In this document: piece by piece, positions 23,590 to 34,281 of the stretch | Numbering within the stretch: the first letter of the stretch is position 1 | How the letters are laid out: every line of letters starts with the position of its first letter | Assembly: GCA_039654915.1 (NCBI GenBank) | Contig: CM077599.1 | Location: forward strand, 374,501 to 438,500 | Reading direction: 5' to 3' | DNA length: 64,000 nucleotides | Source of the DNA: Aquilaria yunnanensis | Taxonomy: Eukaryota > Streptophyta > Magnoliopsida > Malvales > Thymelaeaceae | Translations under genes and position numbers: made by a program | The notes under the pieces: model-generated | Told to the model about the DNA's origin: nothing | The model's database searches: none | What the model saw: the letters and a program-made list of their open reading frames with translations, nothing else

Positions 23590-24870
23590 GCCGTTTGACA
23601 CTGTTATAGAAGACATTAAAAAGTGACAGAAATTGAAGCAAAAACTGTAAAGTGAGTTCTGTACATAAGAAATTTTTCTATTTGAGTCTTAAAATTTTAT
23701 GATTTTTTAGTTTTAGACTAAAACTATAAAAACATATATATTGTTAGTTCTATTTTTTTTTTTTTTAGATTACAGTTCCTTTCATTTTTTACATAGCTTC
23801 CATTACTTCAATTTGTAATTCTTTCTTTCTTAAGGCTTCTTTGTCCTTTTTTTTCTTGCTTATTTTGAATTTTTTTTGTTAATTTAACGAGTTAGTAATA
23901 ATCAAACACAATATCATAGGAGCTCAAACTTGTGTACACGAAACGCACAAAACAATTTATGGTGAAGTGATATGGAAATCTTATACAAACCTGCAATTAA
24001 AAACAAGTTTTAGGGGATAGTTTGATTCTAATTAAAGGGATTAATAGGATCTCATTATTTGTTTGATCAATGGGGTTTCTTTGATAAATCTTAGGTTCTT
24101 TAGAAATCTACAATTCCAGATTCTCTACTAGAAATATCGGAGCATAGAAAGAAAAACAACTCATCAAATAAAATTTTAAAAATCCTCCAAACCCAGGAGA
24201 AATGCAACAAAGGAGAAGGAAACAAATATCAAAGTAGACAAACAAATGACAAAACCTTAGTCACTGAGTGAAGTTGCAACGGTGCAAGATAAAAGAAGAA
24301 ACAACACCATTTCCCATAGCCCGTCAAACCCCATCTTCATCTCCTTTTGCTTCTTCAACAACAGACCCTCCTCCATAGCTCAGAATTGAACCAACGCAGC
24401 ATAAGAAAACAAAGGCATATGAACGAAGCAAAGCCATTGCCCAACCCAAGAAGTGTGAAGAACCAGAGCCGTGGCAGGAAAACAAAGCCACAAACTTCTG
24501 CTTCGGTGTTTCAATAAATCAACAAAAAAAAATGTCCCATAAATCCTGGCAATGATTAATTTAGGTTCTTTGATAAATCAACAAAAAAAAATATATCCAA
24601 GAAGCAAGAAGAAAAAAAAAAGTAAAAAATGCTTTAAAAAAAATACTTAAAAGCCTTAAATAAAATAGTTTATGACTCAAATAGAAAAATTTACTAAGTG
24701 TTAGGACTAGCTGTGTAATTTTCTCCTGACTTCCGTTACTTTTTAATGGTTGAAATAACAACAGAACGACGAGTGTAATAATTAAATAGTTTGAAAACGA
24801 TTGATGCAATAATTTATACTTTTGAGACAATTAAACAGTATTGAGATAGTTTAGGGATGATGGTTGTTAT
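23590..24870. mobile_element. Degenerate Mutator-like element
   Basis: Inverted similarity links about 23600-23705 with about 24650-24755. The shared words include GACTCAAATAGAAAAATTT and ACTTTTTAATG, read on opposite strands. The left outer end seems lost at about 23590. The interior (24200-24560) has exon-like composition but no open frame I recognise. Borders are approximate. Confidence 0.45.
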
Positions 24871-25524
24871 GTACCCTTAATTTTATCAACCGGTATATAA
24901 ATACTGACGGAGTACTAGTTAATTCTTTCCCTTTAAACTTCACCTTGTTTTTGCCTTGGGTTTCTAGTTCTACTCAATTTTTACCAGAAGGAGAAGGGAT
25001 TGTATTCGTCTGTGTTATCCTTTGTTTACGGGTTAAAAATAGTATGCTTGGGCAACTTGGGTGAATGAAAAATTAGTCGAAAACCATTTTTTTATTATTT
25101 TTATATAAGAAAATGGAAGCAATAATATATACTAGTATTATACTAGAAATAATCCAAAGGTTTGGTATCATCTTGCATGCAAAGTTTGAGGAAAAGAAAA
25201 AAAATAATGGGACACCTATCCTAACCTAACTAATGTTCCGTAATGTAAAGTGGGTATGAATAGGGTAAGTCAAATGTGCTCTCCACCCATTACGCGCGTG
25301 TGTGTATGTTTTCCAATAATATATTTCATAGCATAAAATAAATATAAACATATTAAATTTTTTGTTACCTTAGAATTGAAAATATATATGAATTATATGT
25401 CAGATATATACAAATTTGATATACAAAGAGGGTGAAGAATCTATATAAATAATGTATGACATGTACAGATGAGATTATATAAATATTACCGATATATTTA
25501 ATAGTATATATGAGCTATACATTT
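24871..25524. other. AT-rich intergenic, no gene seen
   Basis: No feature supported. Contains short AT-rich repeats and a GTGTGTGTA-type stretch near 25298. Confidence 0.5.
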
Positions 25525-26080
25525 AGGGATGTCAATTTACATATTTACCCACGGGTACAGTGGTTTTTTTTTTCCAATTGGATGAGTTTGGACCATGTTT
25601 GAATATTTTTTATTTTTATACCCGCTAGATACAAGAAAGGTATATGTTTAGGTGTCTACCCTTCTTAAACATGGCTTATACCCTACCCGTATATTATACA
25701 TAGTATATAAGTATCTAAATATTACATATACTATATAAACACACTAAATCCTAGTCCTATACAACCCAAATATATAATATAATTCTAACATAGTAAACCC
25801 TAAAATTTACAGCAATATGACTGAGCTACTTTGTTTTCGATTATGTTGTATTATTCAAATATGTTTTGATTTTTTTAGTTTCAATTTTCTATTATGTGAT
25901 TACTTGTACAGGTATTGCGAGTATAATACCTGACCTTAGTTGGCCCGACATAGAGAGGGTTTGGGCAAATAAATCCTACTTGCTGCAAGTTACAGAGAGG
26001 TTTTGGGTAGAGCTTTTGTATTACGGATAGAGTTTGAAAATAATTCTACCCTCTCTAAACCCGACCCATTAACATCCCCA
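25525..26080. mobile_element. Probable non-autonomous hAT element
   Basis: Left AGGGATGTCAAT and right ATTAACATCCCC are inverted. Inside lie paired ACCCGCT/ACCCG and CCCGACCC words, as in plant hAT elements. No target duplication could be matched, so the ends are approximate. Confidence 0.45.
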
Positions 26081-26142
26081 CTATATCCTATAAAAAATAA
26101 GTGTGAATGTGTTAAATTCTGCTTCCTACCTAAATTGGGGAT

Positions 26143-27519
26143 TGTTGTAAAACCAAGAGCTTTTCATTTATAACCCTCATTTACCAACAAGTATACGGAG
26201 TCGTCATGTACTAAAGGCAAATATGGGTATCGTCCCAAAAGATAATGAAAATCTTCCAATAATTGAATTTTAACTACTCGAGCTACTTAATCAACCACGA
26301 AAAAGTTTTTGAAATAGAGTGAATGAGGTCACTAATTACTAATCAAATGTAAGATGTTAAGCTAAAAAAGTGCACTAGGTACTAAAAGAGACCTATCAAA
26401 GAGGCTAAAAATGCGAAAACCATCCCCTTAGGATTCCACTCCCTTTCTTTGCTACCCAAGCTAATTGAAGCCCTAAGGTAGTCACCCATTGTGTGGTGAT
26501 GAGGTTCAAAGTTCAAAGTTCAAAAACCCATTTCTCAAGACAAGTTTTTGCTCACCTGTAATTAAACAAGACATTACTCAAACACAAGTTTTAATCTAAG
26601 ATGGATTAAGTCTTAACCCTCTTTTAAACACTTAATAAATTCCTATTAATAAACCCATTATGCCCCCTTCTTCTTTTCCATCCCCTTTAATTCCTCTCTC
26701 AAGAACTAAATGGGATTAGTGATTTGTGTGAGGTGACCTTTCAATACACAACATTTAGCGCAAGAATAGGCAACACAAGTGATCCACATCCATAAAAAAT
26801 AAACAGAGATCCATTGAATAACAAGAAAAAGAAGTGTCATCCTAGAGAGGTATAACAACCTACTCACAATCCATCATGTTGTTCAACAATAAACCTATAA
26901 ACAAACTAACCATGAAAATCCAACTAAATGAGAAAAGGAATAGAAGAAACCCAAGATGGATCCTAGTAATTTAAGCCTCCTTGATTCCTAGTCTCCTCCT
27001 CCAAGCTTCAAGCCTTTTCCAATGGTAGAAATCCTAAGAAGAGATGATAAAAAGAGGGTGCCAAGGTAGATGTGAGCTCTTCATTTCCTTCATCTATTTA
27101 TACCGCAAGCCTCATCTCCCTTCTTTACCTCTTCCAAAACCCTAAAGGGATAAAAATCTCTTTTCCAATGACAGGTCATAAGGTTGGAAGTGTGGGGGAC
27201 CATCAAAATTGCAAGACTTGGCAAAATAGAGTAGACGTTGGCGACATGTTGTCGACTGGGTCGAGATGGCGGTGACGCATCGCCAAATTGCCAAAACCTG
27301 ACAGAATGTTGCTAACGTTGGCGACGCATCGCCAACGTTCTATTTTATCTTCAACCGTTTCGCATGCCCAAATTCTGTCTCGCTCAATTCCGTTCCAAAC
27401 CGCTATGTCCACACTGTCATCCAACTCGTAGAAAGCCAATGAAAACACAAAAATACTAAGAAAAAAAGAGAAGATACAAGTAATTAGTGGTCAAAGTTGT
27501 CGAAATTATGCACCTAACA
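26143..27519 (-). repeat. Solo LTR of the same gypsy family
   Basis: Begins TGTTGTAAAACC and ends CACCTAACA, and shares block order with the LTRs at 3830 and 15834. Flanking pentamers are GGGAT (26138-26142) and GAGAT (27520-27524), matching at 4 of 5 positions. No internal sequence adjoins either end. It therefore looks like a solo LTR left by recombination. A minus-strand TATA box (TATAAATAGATG, complement of 27091-27102) lies about 420 bp inside the LTR's 5' end. Confidence 0.75.
27314..27339. repeat. Perfect hairpin in the solo LTR
   Basis: An 11-bp stem AACGTTGGCGA / TCGCCAACGTT encloses a 4-nt CGCA loop. GGCGA words recur just above it (27239-27290). Confidence 0.85.
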
Positions 27520-27524
27520 GAGAT

Positions 27525-29429
27525 ACATACAAATGAGATTACAAATATCTATGAAACTTGATGTATAAAACAAGTGATGAATATACACAAAACATATGTA
27601 CAAATGATATCAGATATATGTTACAGATATATTCAATTATATGTATGAAATTTATATTTTTATAAATGAAATGAAAATTAGGATAAAAATTCAATTAATA
27701 GTAATATGTAAAAATTAGATGTTAGATTGGATGCAATGATCTAAGGAACATGTAAGAAATCAATGGTCTAAATGCGGCAGAACCACATGTGTAAGGATGC
27801 CAGCTAAATTAGGCCAACCAAACCATGAAGCGTGTCGTAATACCAGATTGGATGTAGCTACCATATATCAAATGTAATAATTCTCCATCTCACAAATATA
27901 AAACCTAAAGGATAAAAACAATTATTTTATTGTAAACTAGTTCCAAATCTTTATAATTTATTGCATATTAGTTTCTAACCTTGGGTAAAACTCAATCAGT
28001 GTAGAAACTTGATCTATAGAGAAGAACAATCGATGATGATTGAAATTATCCACTAACTATTAAAAAATTATTGCACAGTTTAAATTCATGGAAAATAGTC
28101 AACAAAAATTTAAATTGAAATTTAAAAATTTGATGTTAAATAGTTACATGATCATTAATAAATTGGCAAAATAGGCAAATTAGTCACTCAACTTTTCACC
28201 CTAACGAACATCACCCACTAAAGTTTTTTTTTTCAGTTAAAAAGCTCATTTAAGTTTTTGTAGGTTCTCGTATTGACCATTAAAGTTTGCAATGTAGAGA
28301 AATGAGTCATCCTTAGTTTTAATGGACAGAATATTCTGTCAAAATTTGGAAAATTCCGTCAACTGTATTGATGACATGTTTGCTTAAAATGATAAATTAC
28401 AAAATTCATCCCTAAACTCTATGTTCTCATACACACAAATCCCTCAACTAAAAAAATAGAGTGAAATAATCATCTTCTTCGAATCAGCACAAAAATTTGC
28501 TCCCAAAATCCCTGGCTCCAACCACTTCCCTAACAATTTCTGACCTTTCCCATCCAAATCGATGAGGGTGTCACAATCGGAGTACAAATACTGGGGACAA
28601 GGAAAAGGAAATTCAAAATCTGGTGGTTCGAGCAAGAATGTTTAGGATACAAATAATTAATTTGCTGGAGTACTGCAGACCAGCAGTAGCTTGCTATATT
28701 CTCAAATCTCATCCTTTCGGCAGGAAAGCTGTCTCAGGAGGTAAAGTTGTTTATATATACTAAATTGCTATATTAATTGAGTTTTTTTATTAACTCAACT
28801 TTTTCAAAAGTTAGGGATTGATATGCAATAAATTATAAATGTTTCAAACTCATTTGTAATGAAATAGAGATTCAGGATCGATTTACAATGATAGATTTAA
28901 GGTTTGGGATGAATGGTGTCTTTTACCCCATAAGCTTGGCTTTCTATAATTATTTTTAGGATGCTGGCCAATAAAAAAGAAAAATAGAGAAATTTAGCTC
29001 CCGTCATCCACAACCATGAGGACGAGATGCCCTACTGCTGTGCTGACTTTCCTATTCCACTCTTATGTTGAAACTAAGGTTTGATGTACCTCTTTTAAGA
29101 AAAAATATTACAGAATGATCATCCAATCAATCATGTTCTATGATACTGAATGTTATATGAAAAAAAATAAAAAAAAATAGATGTAAAATGAATGTTGCGT
29201 GGATAAGTAGAAAACAAAAAAAGAAAAAGAAAAAGAAATGGAAACATGGCAAAGTAGTCCCAATTGAGATGAATAGATGCATCGTTACGTAGGAATGATA
29301 GAATATATTTAGGCTAGGGAACAAAGGTAATGAGATATTAAACTTATTTGGGTATACTTAATATAAAAAGTTCTTGCCTTTTAGGAATATTAGATGAGTT
29401 TGCTATCATCCAAGTTGAATCAAAGTATA
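27525..29429. other. Intergenic, transposon debris
   Basis: No gene. At 28165-28330 there is a stretch (ggcaaaataggcaaattagt and on) resembling the end of a Mutator-like element, and another at about 28860-28935, but I could not pair them as inverted ends. A-rich tracts lie at 29158-29240. Confidence 0.4.
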
Positions 29430-30430
29430 GAATTAAGAGTAAGTCAGCTCGCGTTAATCCATTTAATTGGTCAAAATGTACAGCCGGTCGAAAGGGTTGA
29501 GGTTCATTAAAATTACTAGTCTTGCCATTAATAATTAATACTTCCTCCATCCCAATTTATTTGAAATATATTTTTTTTTTGAATATCCAAAAAGGTTAAA
29601 ATATTTCATCTTTTGAAAAAATTTAAACAATTAAATAATTCTTTTATATAAAACCTAATAAATACTTTTTTTTAATATCCACTCAATCTTTCACTATACA
29701 AAACCCAAAAAAAAAATTTTTTTTTAATCATTATTTAAATTTTTACTACATAAAAAATTAACACAAATTATATATACCTTAATCTTCGTACCCAAAAAAA
29801 TGTTTCAACTAAAATGAGACAGAAGTAGTACAATCTTTTAGCTAAGGAGTCGACCTCAACAAGTGGGGAAACTAGTTGCTAACTTTGCTGCAGCTGTGCG
29901 GACCTTCCAGAAAACTTATGCTCCCCCATTTCTATTCCCTGCTGGCCATCGTAGCTGGTGGATCCAGCTCCCACAAGCCGGATCTGACCCGTCCTCTTCG
30001 CCATTCCTCTGCCTTTCTTCCATGTTGCCGACCGTCAGAGATAAGCTTCTCTCTCCAACACCCCTTGCTTTCTTGGTGATTTGTCCCCTTGTTGGTCCAA
30101 TGTAGCCATCTACCCACCCTTTTGTGTGTCCGATTTTGGCTCCCGTGAAAAGGACAGGTTAGATACGGCGTGGGGAGTCGGCTCCGCCAGTTACGGTGGC
30201 CAGCGGGGGAAGGGAATGAGGGAGGACAAGCTTGTCCGCACAGCTGCAGCAGAATGAGCAGCTGGTTTTTGCAAAGGTGGGAACTTGACTACCCGTGGCC
30301 GTGCCAAGGGATTCTATTAATTATCAATGACAAGACCGGTAATTTTAATGAACTTCAGCCCCTTCCCCATATATTACGGTGCCGGCTGTACATTTTGACC
30401 AAACAAAGGGATTAAGGCAAGCCGAATTCT
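29430..30430. repeat. Long diverged inverted repeat (hairpin-forming locus)
   Basis: The left arm (about 29430-29995, with a MITE at 29541-29828) is the inverted counterpart of the right arm (about 30151-30430), with a ~155-bp spacer. Similarity is strong in blocks. An 18-bp perfect match joins 29886-29903 and 30234-30251 (core GCTGCAGCTGTGCGGAC). Others are TTAATGAAC, GTACATTTTGACCA (30389-30402 and its complement near 29469) and CTGGCCA (29942 and its complement near 30200). With the MITE removed the arms are each about 280 bp. No gene is recognised in either arm. Confidence 0.8.
29541..29828. mobile_element. Stowaway-type MITE (Tc1/mariner)
   Basis: Inverted ends CTTCCTCCATCCC and its diverged partner (complement CTACTTCTGTCTC) are flanked by TA dinucleotides (29539-29540 and 29829-29830). 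The end sequence matches the Stowaway consensus CTCCCTCCRTCCC. It is 288 bp, AT-rich and non-coding, and sits inside the left arm of the inverted repeat. Confidence 0.8.
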
Positions 30431-30439
30431 CCAGCCTCA

Positions 30440-30788
30440 ATTAGTTGAAATTAAACCCCAATTCATTGATTGATTGATAGGGCAAACAATGGAGAATCAG
30501 CGCAACACAACTATTTTTGAAGAGCTGAGAAACGAGAGACTGGGACTCAGGGGCAAGGTGGTCGCATCTATTGAGATGTGTTTGTGGATATGTGTCACGT
30601 GTATTTTACTTGTGAATGTTTGGGATAGAAGTCTAGCTTAGCCTAATCACCTAGCTTATCATGAGTTGTTTAACTTTAGCCTAATCTCTTGTATTCCAGC
30701 GTATATATGCTGCTGTATAGTTCGAGCAATTCAATATAGAACACATATTCCAACTCTTGGCTTCTGATTTGTATGGTATCAAAACAGG
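30440..30788 (+). mobile_element. Ty1/copia LTR remnant with tRNA-iMet primer site
   Basis: The segment has the look of a copia LTR tail: a TATATATGCTGCTG stretch, then CAATTCAATATAGAACACA, then a primer-binding site at 30774 reading TGGTATCAAAAC. That matches the initiator-Met site TGGTATCAGAGC with two G-to-A changes. Nothing coding follows. The left border is not defined. Confidence 0.6.
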
Positions 30789-30818
30789 TTTGAAATTGTC
30801 CTAACTATTATAAACAAT

Positions 30819-31222
30819 CACTATTAAAATAATGGGATTTACCAACATGCATTTCCAACGGTTGTGCATTGGTAAATTTGAGTTTTCAACACGCAGCCAT
30901 TGGTAAATGTACATTGGTAAATCATACGTTGGAAATTCAGTTATCAACATGCAAAATATCATCCGTTGGTAATTTCCAACACATGTGCATTGGTAAAATG
31001 CACGTTGGTAATTACCAACGTTCATGCACTAGCTCTATTTTCCAACGGGTGACAAAATTACCAATATGCAAGCGTGTTAATATTTACCAATGTGCACGTT
31101 GGTATTTACCAAAGTACATGCACGTTGGTAAATATCAAGGTTTTCAATGAAAAGTCGTTGGTAGATAAGTTATTTTTTAAAAAAACTAAAGCATTTTCCA
31201 ATGAAGAGCCGTTGGAAACTGT
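30819..31222. repeat. Cluster of CGTTGG/TTGGTAAAT repeats, possible CACTA end
   Basis: Starts with CACTATTAAAAT (30819). It is packed with some 15-20 copies of TTGGTAAAT, ATTTACCAA, CCAACG and CGTTGG in both orientations, the layout of CACTA subterminal repeats. A matching TAGTG end was not found, so the element is truncated or something else. A similar cluster lies at 54540-54735. Confidence 0.45.
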
Positions 31223-31765
31223 CATTTTTTTAAAAAAAAATAATAAAATAATTAATATTAAATATATTAACTAAAAATTATATTTAGTGAACTTTTATAA
31301 CTAAGATTTTATTAGTACACAAAAATTTTAATAATGCAATAAAAATTAAAAAATATATAATTTCAAAAAAAAAAAACTAAAAAATCGCAGAATTGAAAAA
31401 AATTTACTGAAATTCATAAGAGCTTATCGAAAATTAAAAAAAAAAGTATCAGAAAATTTTAGAAAATTTGGTATAAATTCGAAACTTGAAAAATAAAAAA
31501 TATCACAAAAAGTAATTGAAAAATCACAAAATTTAAGAAAATGCTGAAATTCATTAATATTTGCCCTAAATCAACAATCAAACAACAGATCTACAAAATC
31601 AAACAAATAAATCAGGTAATCGGACAACAGATCTAATAAATCAAACAATCAAATGTACAAATTCAGAAAACAACAAAATCAACAGAATCGAAATCGAAAT
31701 CAGGGAGTCGGGGTGGCAAGGAGGCGAGGAGATGGGGACGTGAGGCAGGGCGAGGAGGCGAGACG
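31223..31765. other. AT-rich stretch then short G-rich patch
   Basis: No gene. 31250-31690 is very AT-rich; 31695-31765 is G-rich (ggcgagg words) up to the LTR-like repeat. Confidence 0.5.
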
Positions 31766-32488
31766 CTGATAAGCTTATATTTATTATATTTATTTCTCTC
31801 ATATTTAACATGTTTTAATATGTTTTGAATTTTAAAAATATATTTTGAGTATGTTTTGTAGCTTAGAGCATATATGGACTCAATTGATTGAAAGTGGATT
31901 TAATTGCAATTTTTACAAGTTTTAATTTAGTTGTGTTCTTTCAGGATTCTGACAGATTGATGATGTTACAGTAGAAAAATCATACCTTCAGCGACAGAGA
32001 TCGGAATGAAGTGATTCTTGATTAATTGGAAAGCTAACATTTGGAGCTACAAATCACATTTAGACCATGAAACCCAGTTTGCACGAAGATAGTCAAATTC
32101 AGCTTCAAAGTCATGATTTACGAGTCATCGCTAGTTCAAATACAGTTACAGTATTTTAGGTATATATTTGGCTGTAGATGTCCATTTTATGCGATTTAGG
32201 TGTCGTTTCGAAGCTAAGAAAAAGATCTACAACTGGAGTTTTGAGTGATACTGCCTGTATCAAGGTTGAATATCATCTTGAAGTTGTTGGTGCTGTTCTG
32301 GAGCATTGCTTGGCTGACAACTTTGAAACCTTCTAGTTATTTTGAATCTTTTTATCTTTTTAGGGTACTTTTATAACAATATAGAAAGTTTAGGGAGTTT
32401 TTATGAGTTTAGCACACTAGGTTTTTTTTCTTTTGGTTTAAAAGCGTGGCTGTCGCAAGAACTCCCCCCCGCCTCTCTCTCTTTCAAC

Positions 32489-33212
32489 CAAGGTTGTTAA
32501 AAATGGTTTTCTACTTAGAGTCGTTTTGGCTATTCTAGAGTCGTAGAATAGTAAAAAGTCGTAGAATCCTAAGACTCTACAAAAAAATACAAAAAAAAAA
32601 AACTTAGAGAGAAATTATGAAAAATATAAACCCATTTAAATTGTCTTAGAAAATATTAGAAACAACATGCGATTTGCACCCAAATTTTCATTGATTTTAT
32701 GCTTAATTTAGTAGAATAAGGCAGATTTTTGGGTTGACTGGGGCTTCAGGGTTTGATCTTGGTGTTTCTGTAGAGAGGAGGCAGGTTTTGGTTGGCTAAA
32801 GCTAGAAGAAGAAGTTTGATCAGCTTAATCCTTAAAATTGCCACGCATCTGGTGATTTAACTGAAAATTATATAAATATTGGGAATATTATGAAACACGC
32901 TGGAGAATAAAGGACCAAAACTGTTATTAGGCCGCGCCTGATTCTTTCTGGTACGTAATTACATCTCCAGTCCTCAGCTTCCGGAAACGTACAATTTAGT
33001 CCCAATTTATAATTTTTTACAGATTTAACCCAATAAGGCTAGAGTCGTAAAATCTTAACGTTTCTACGTTTCTATAACTAGAAACGCATTTCTACCCATT
33101 TCTACCTAGAGTTGCATTTCTATTGCGTTTATTGCGTTTCTAAACGTCTTCCATCTCTAAAGTCGTAAAAACGTACGTTTCTACGACTTGAAATGCGATT
33201 TTAATAACCATG
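32489..33212. mobile_element. Non-autonomous hAT with perfect 8-bp TSD
   Basis: Left CAAGGTTGTTAAAAATGG and right CGATTTTAATAACCATG are inverted ends. The target duplication CTTTCAAC is perfect (32481-32488 and 33213-33220). Near both ends are clusters of AGTCGTA, TCTACG and AAACG words typical of hAT subterminal repeats. It is 724 bp, with no transposase. It splits the LTR-like repeat, so it is the younger of the two. Confidence 0.9.
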
Positions 33213-33228
33213 CTTTCAACAGTCTTAG

Positions 33229-33257
33229 TTATTATTATTATTATTATTATTATTATT
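33229..33257. repeat. (TTA)n microsatellite
   Basis: About nine to ten TTA units immediately beside the hAT right flank. Confidence 0.9.
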
Positions 33258-33905
33258 GTTCTTTATTTTTCTTCCAAACATGAGTGAGTAATTTTTCTAG
33301 TTCAGTTCTAGGGACGATTTCCATCGCCAACACCGGTTGTGAGGATTGATTTTATTTGCTTAAATGCTCTTTTAAATTCAAGTATTTACTTCTTTGTTGT
33401 TCAGATTTGTTACAATTAATTTTCCTATTCTCGCTTGTTGGATTGGTTATGCGATTACAAATTTGCTTGATTTTCTTTCAACCGCTTAGGTGAAGAATTC
33501 AATTAGAAGCAAGTGAATTGATTGGAGATTACTTTTATTTCTGATTAGTTCATAGGAAGAAGTAAGACAGGTTAAATTGTTAAAGCTTTTGGATTGTTGC
33601 CTGGAATAAACTTTTTGGTTCATTGATCTTAATGCTGATTTTGAGATAATTAGAAATTATTTTTCAATATCTTATTATTCAAAATTAAGAAATTAATCTG
33701 AAGTTTTTTCTGGTTAATTTTACTGCTGAATTCCTTATGTTCTTTTTAGCTTTAAAAAGAATCTTATTTATTTGCTTGGATTGAAGAAGTACTTTTCTTC
33801 GATGATTAACTGCGTGATTGGAATAAATAATCAATCCTGAACTGAGTGTTTTTAATATTGATTAATTTTATTTTAATTATATAATTAGTTTAATTCAGTA
33901 TTCAA

Positions 33906-34281
33906 TTTAAAAAATTATTTTTGAAGGTTTAGATGACCGGCCAGACGCGGAAGCGAGGGAGAGATCCGGCCACATATTCGAACTCCTGGCTCCTGAATTT
34001 CAGCGTCTAATCTCTGACAAGCAAAAGCAACAATATCTAATCTTTCAAGTGAAGAAAAATCTTCGTATGAAGAATATTCAAAAGTATCTGAAGAAAAGAA
34101 ACGAAAAGGTATCTACTCAGCTGATGCTGGATTTAACGTCTGTCGAACACCCAGAAGTTGAAACGATGGAAAGGACAGGTACCTGAAATGATCATTAGGC
34201 TACCTAGCTAGCAGTAGCAAGCTGCGAGTGCTAGAGGGGCCTGGCCAAGGGAGTAGCTAGGACTAGCGCTAATGACCGGGT
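33906..34281 (+). other. Unrecognised open frame after the LTR-like repeat
   Basis: A plus-strand frame open from about 33920 to a TGA at about 34185 reads RPDAEARERSGHIFELLAPE and then a lysine-rich stretch (KQKQQYLIFQVKKNLRMKN). It follows the LTR-like repeat at the place a gag gene would start, but I recognise no gag or other family. The rest to 34281 is probably the 3' flank of the phospholipase D copy. Confidence 0.3.

Larger units (their letters stand above)
31766..33905 (+). repeat. LTR-like retroelement sequence, interrupted by a hAT
   Basis: Starts TGATAAGCTTAT. Its middle resembles plant LTR transcription starts. The part 33225-33905 has an inverted, diverged copy at 45115-45760, showing a dispersed repeat family. 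Shared landmarks include GAGTGAGTAATTTTT, GAAGCAAGTGAATTGATTGG and TTAATTCAG with TTCAATT near the end. I infer the LTR and leader of a retrotransposon. The class is unsure and no primer site was identified. Confidence 0.5.

Noticed and set aside
28165..28935. A further Mutator-like element
   Set aside because: Both edges resemble such ends but they are not inverted copies of each other, so an element could not be supported.
33906..34190. Endogenous pararetrovirus coding remnant
   Set aside because: Considered because of the unusual lysine-rich frame, but no viral motif (movement, coat zinc finger or RT) is visible; left as unrecognised.
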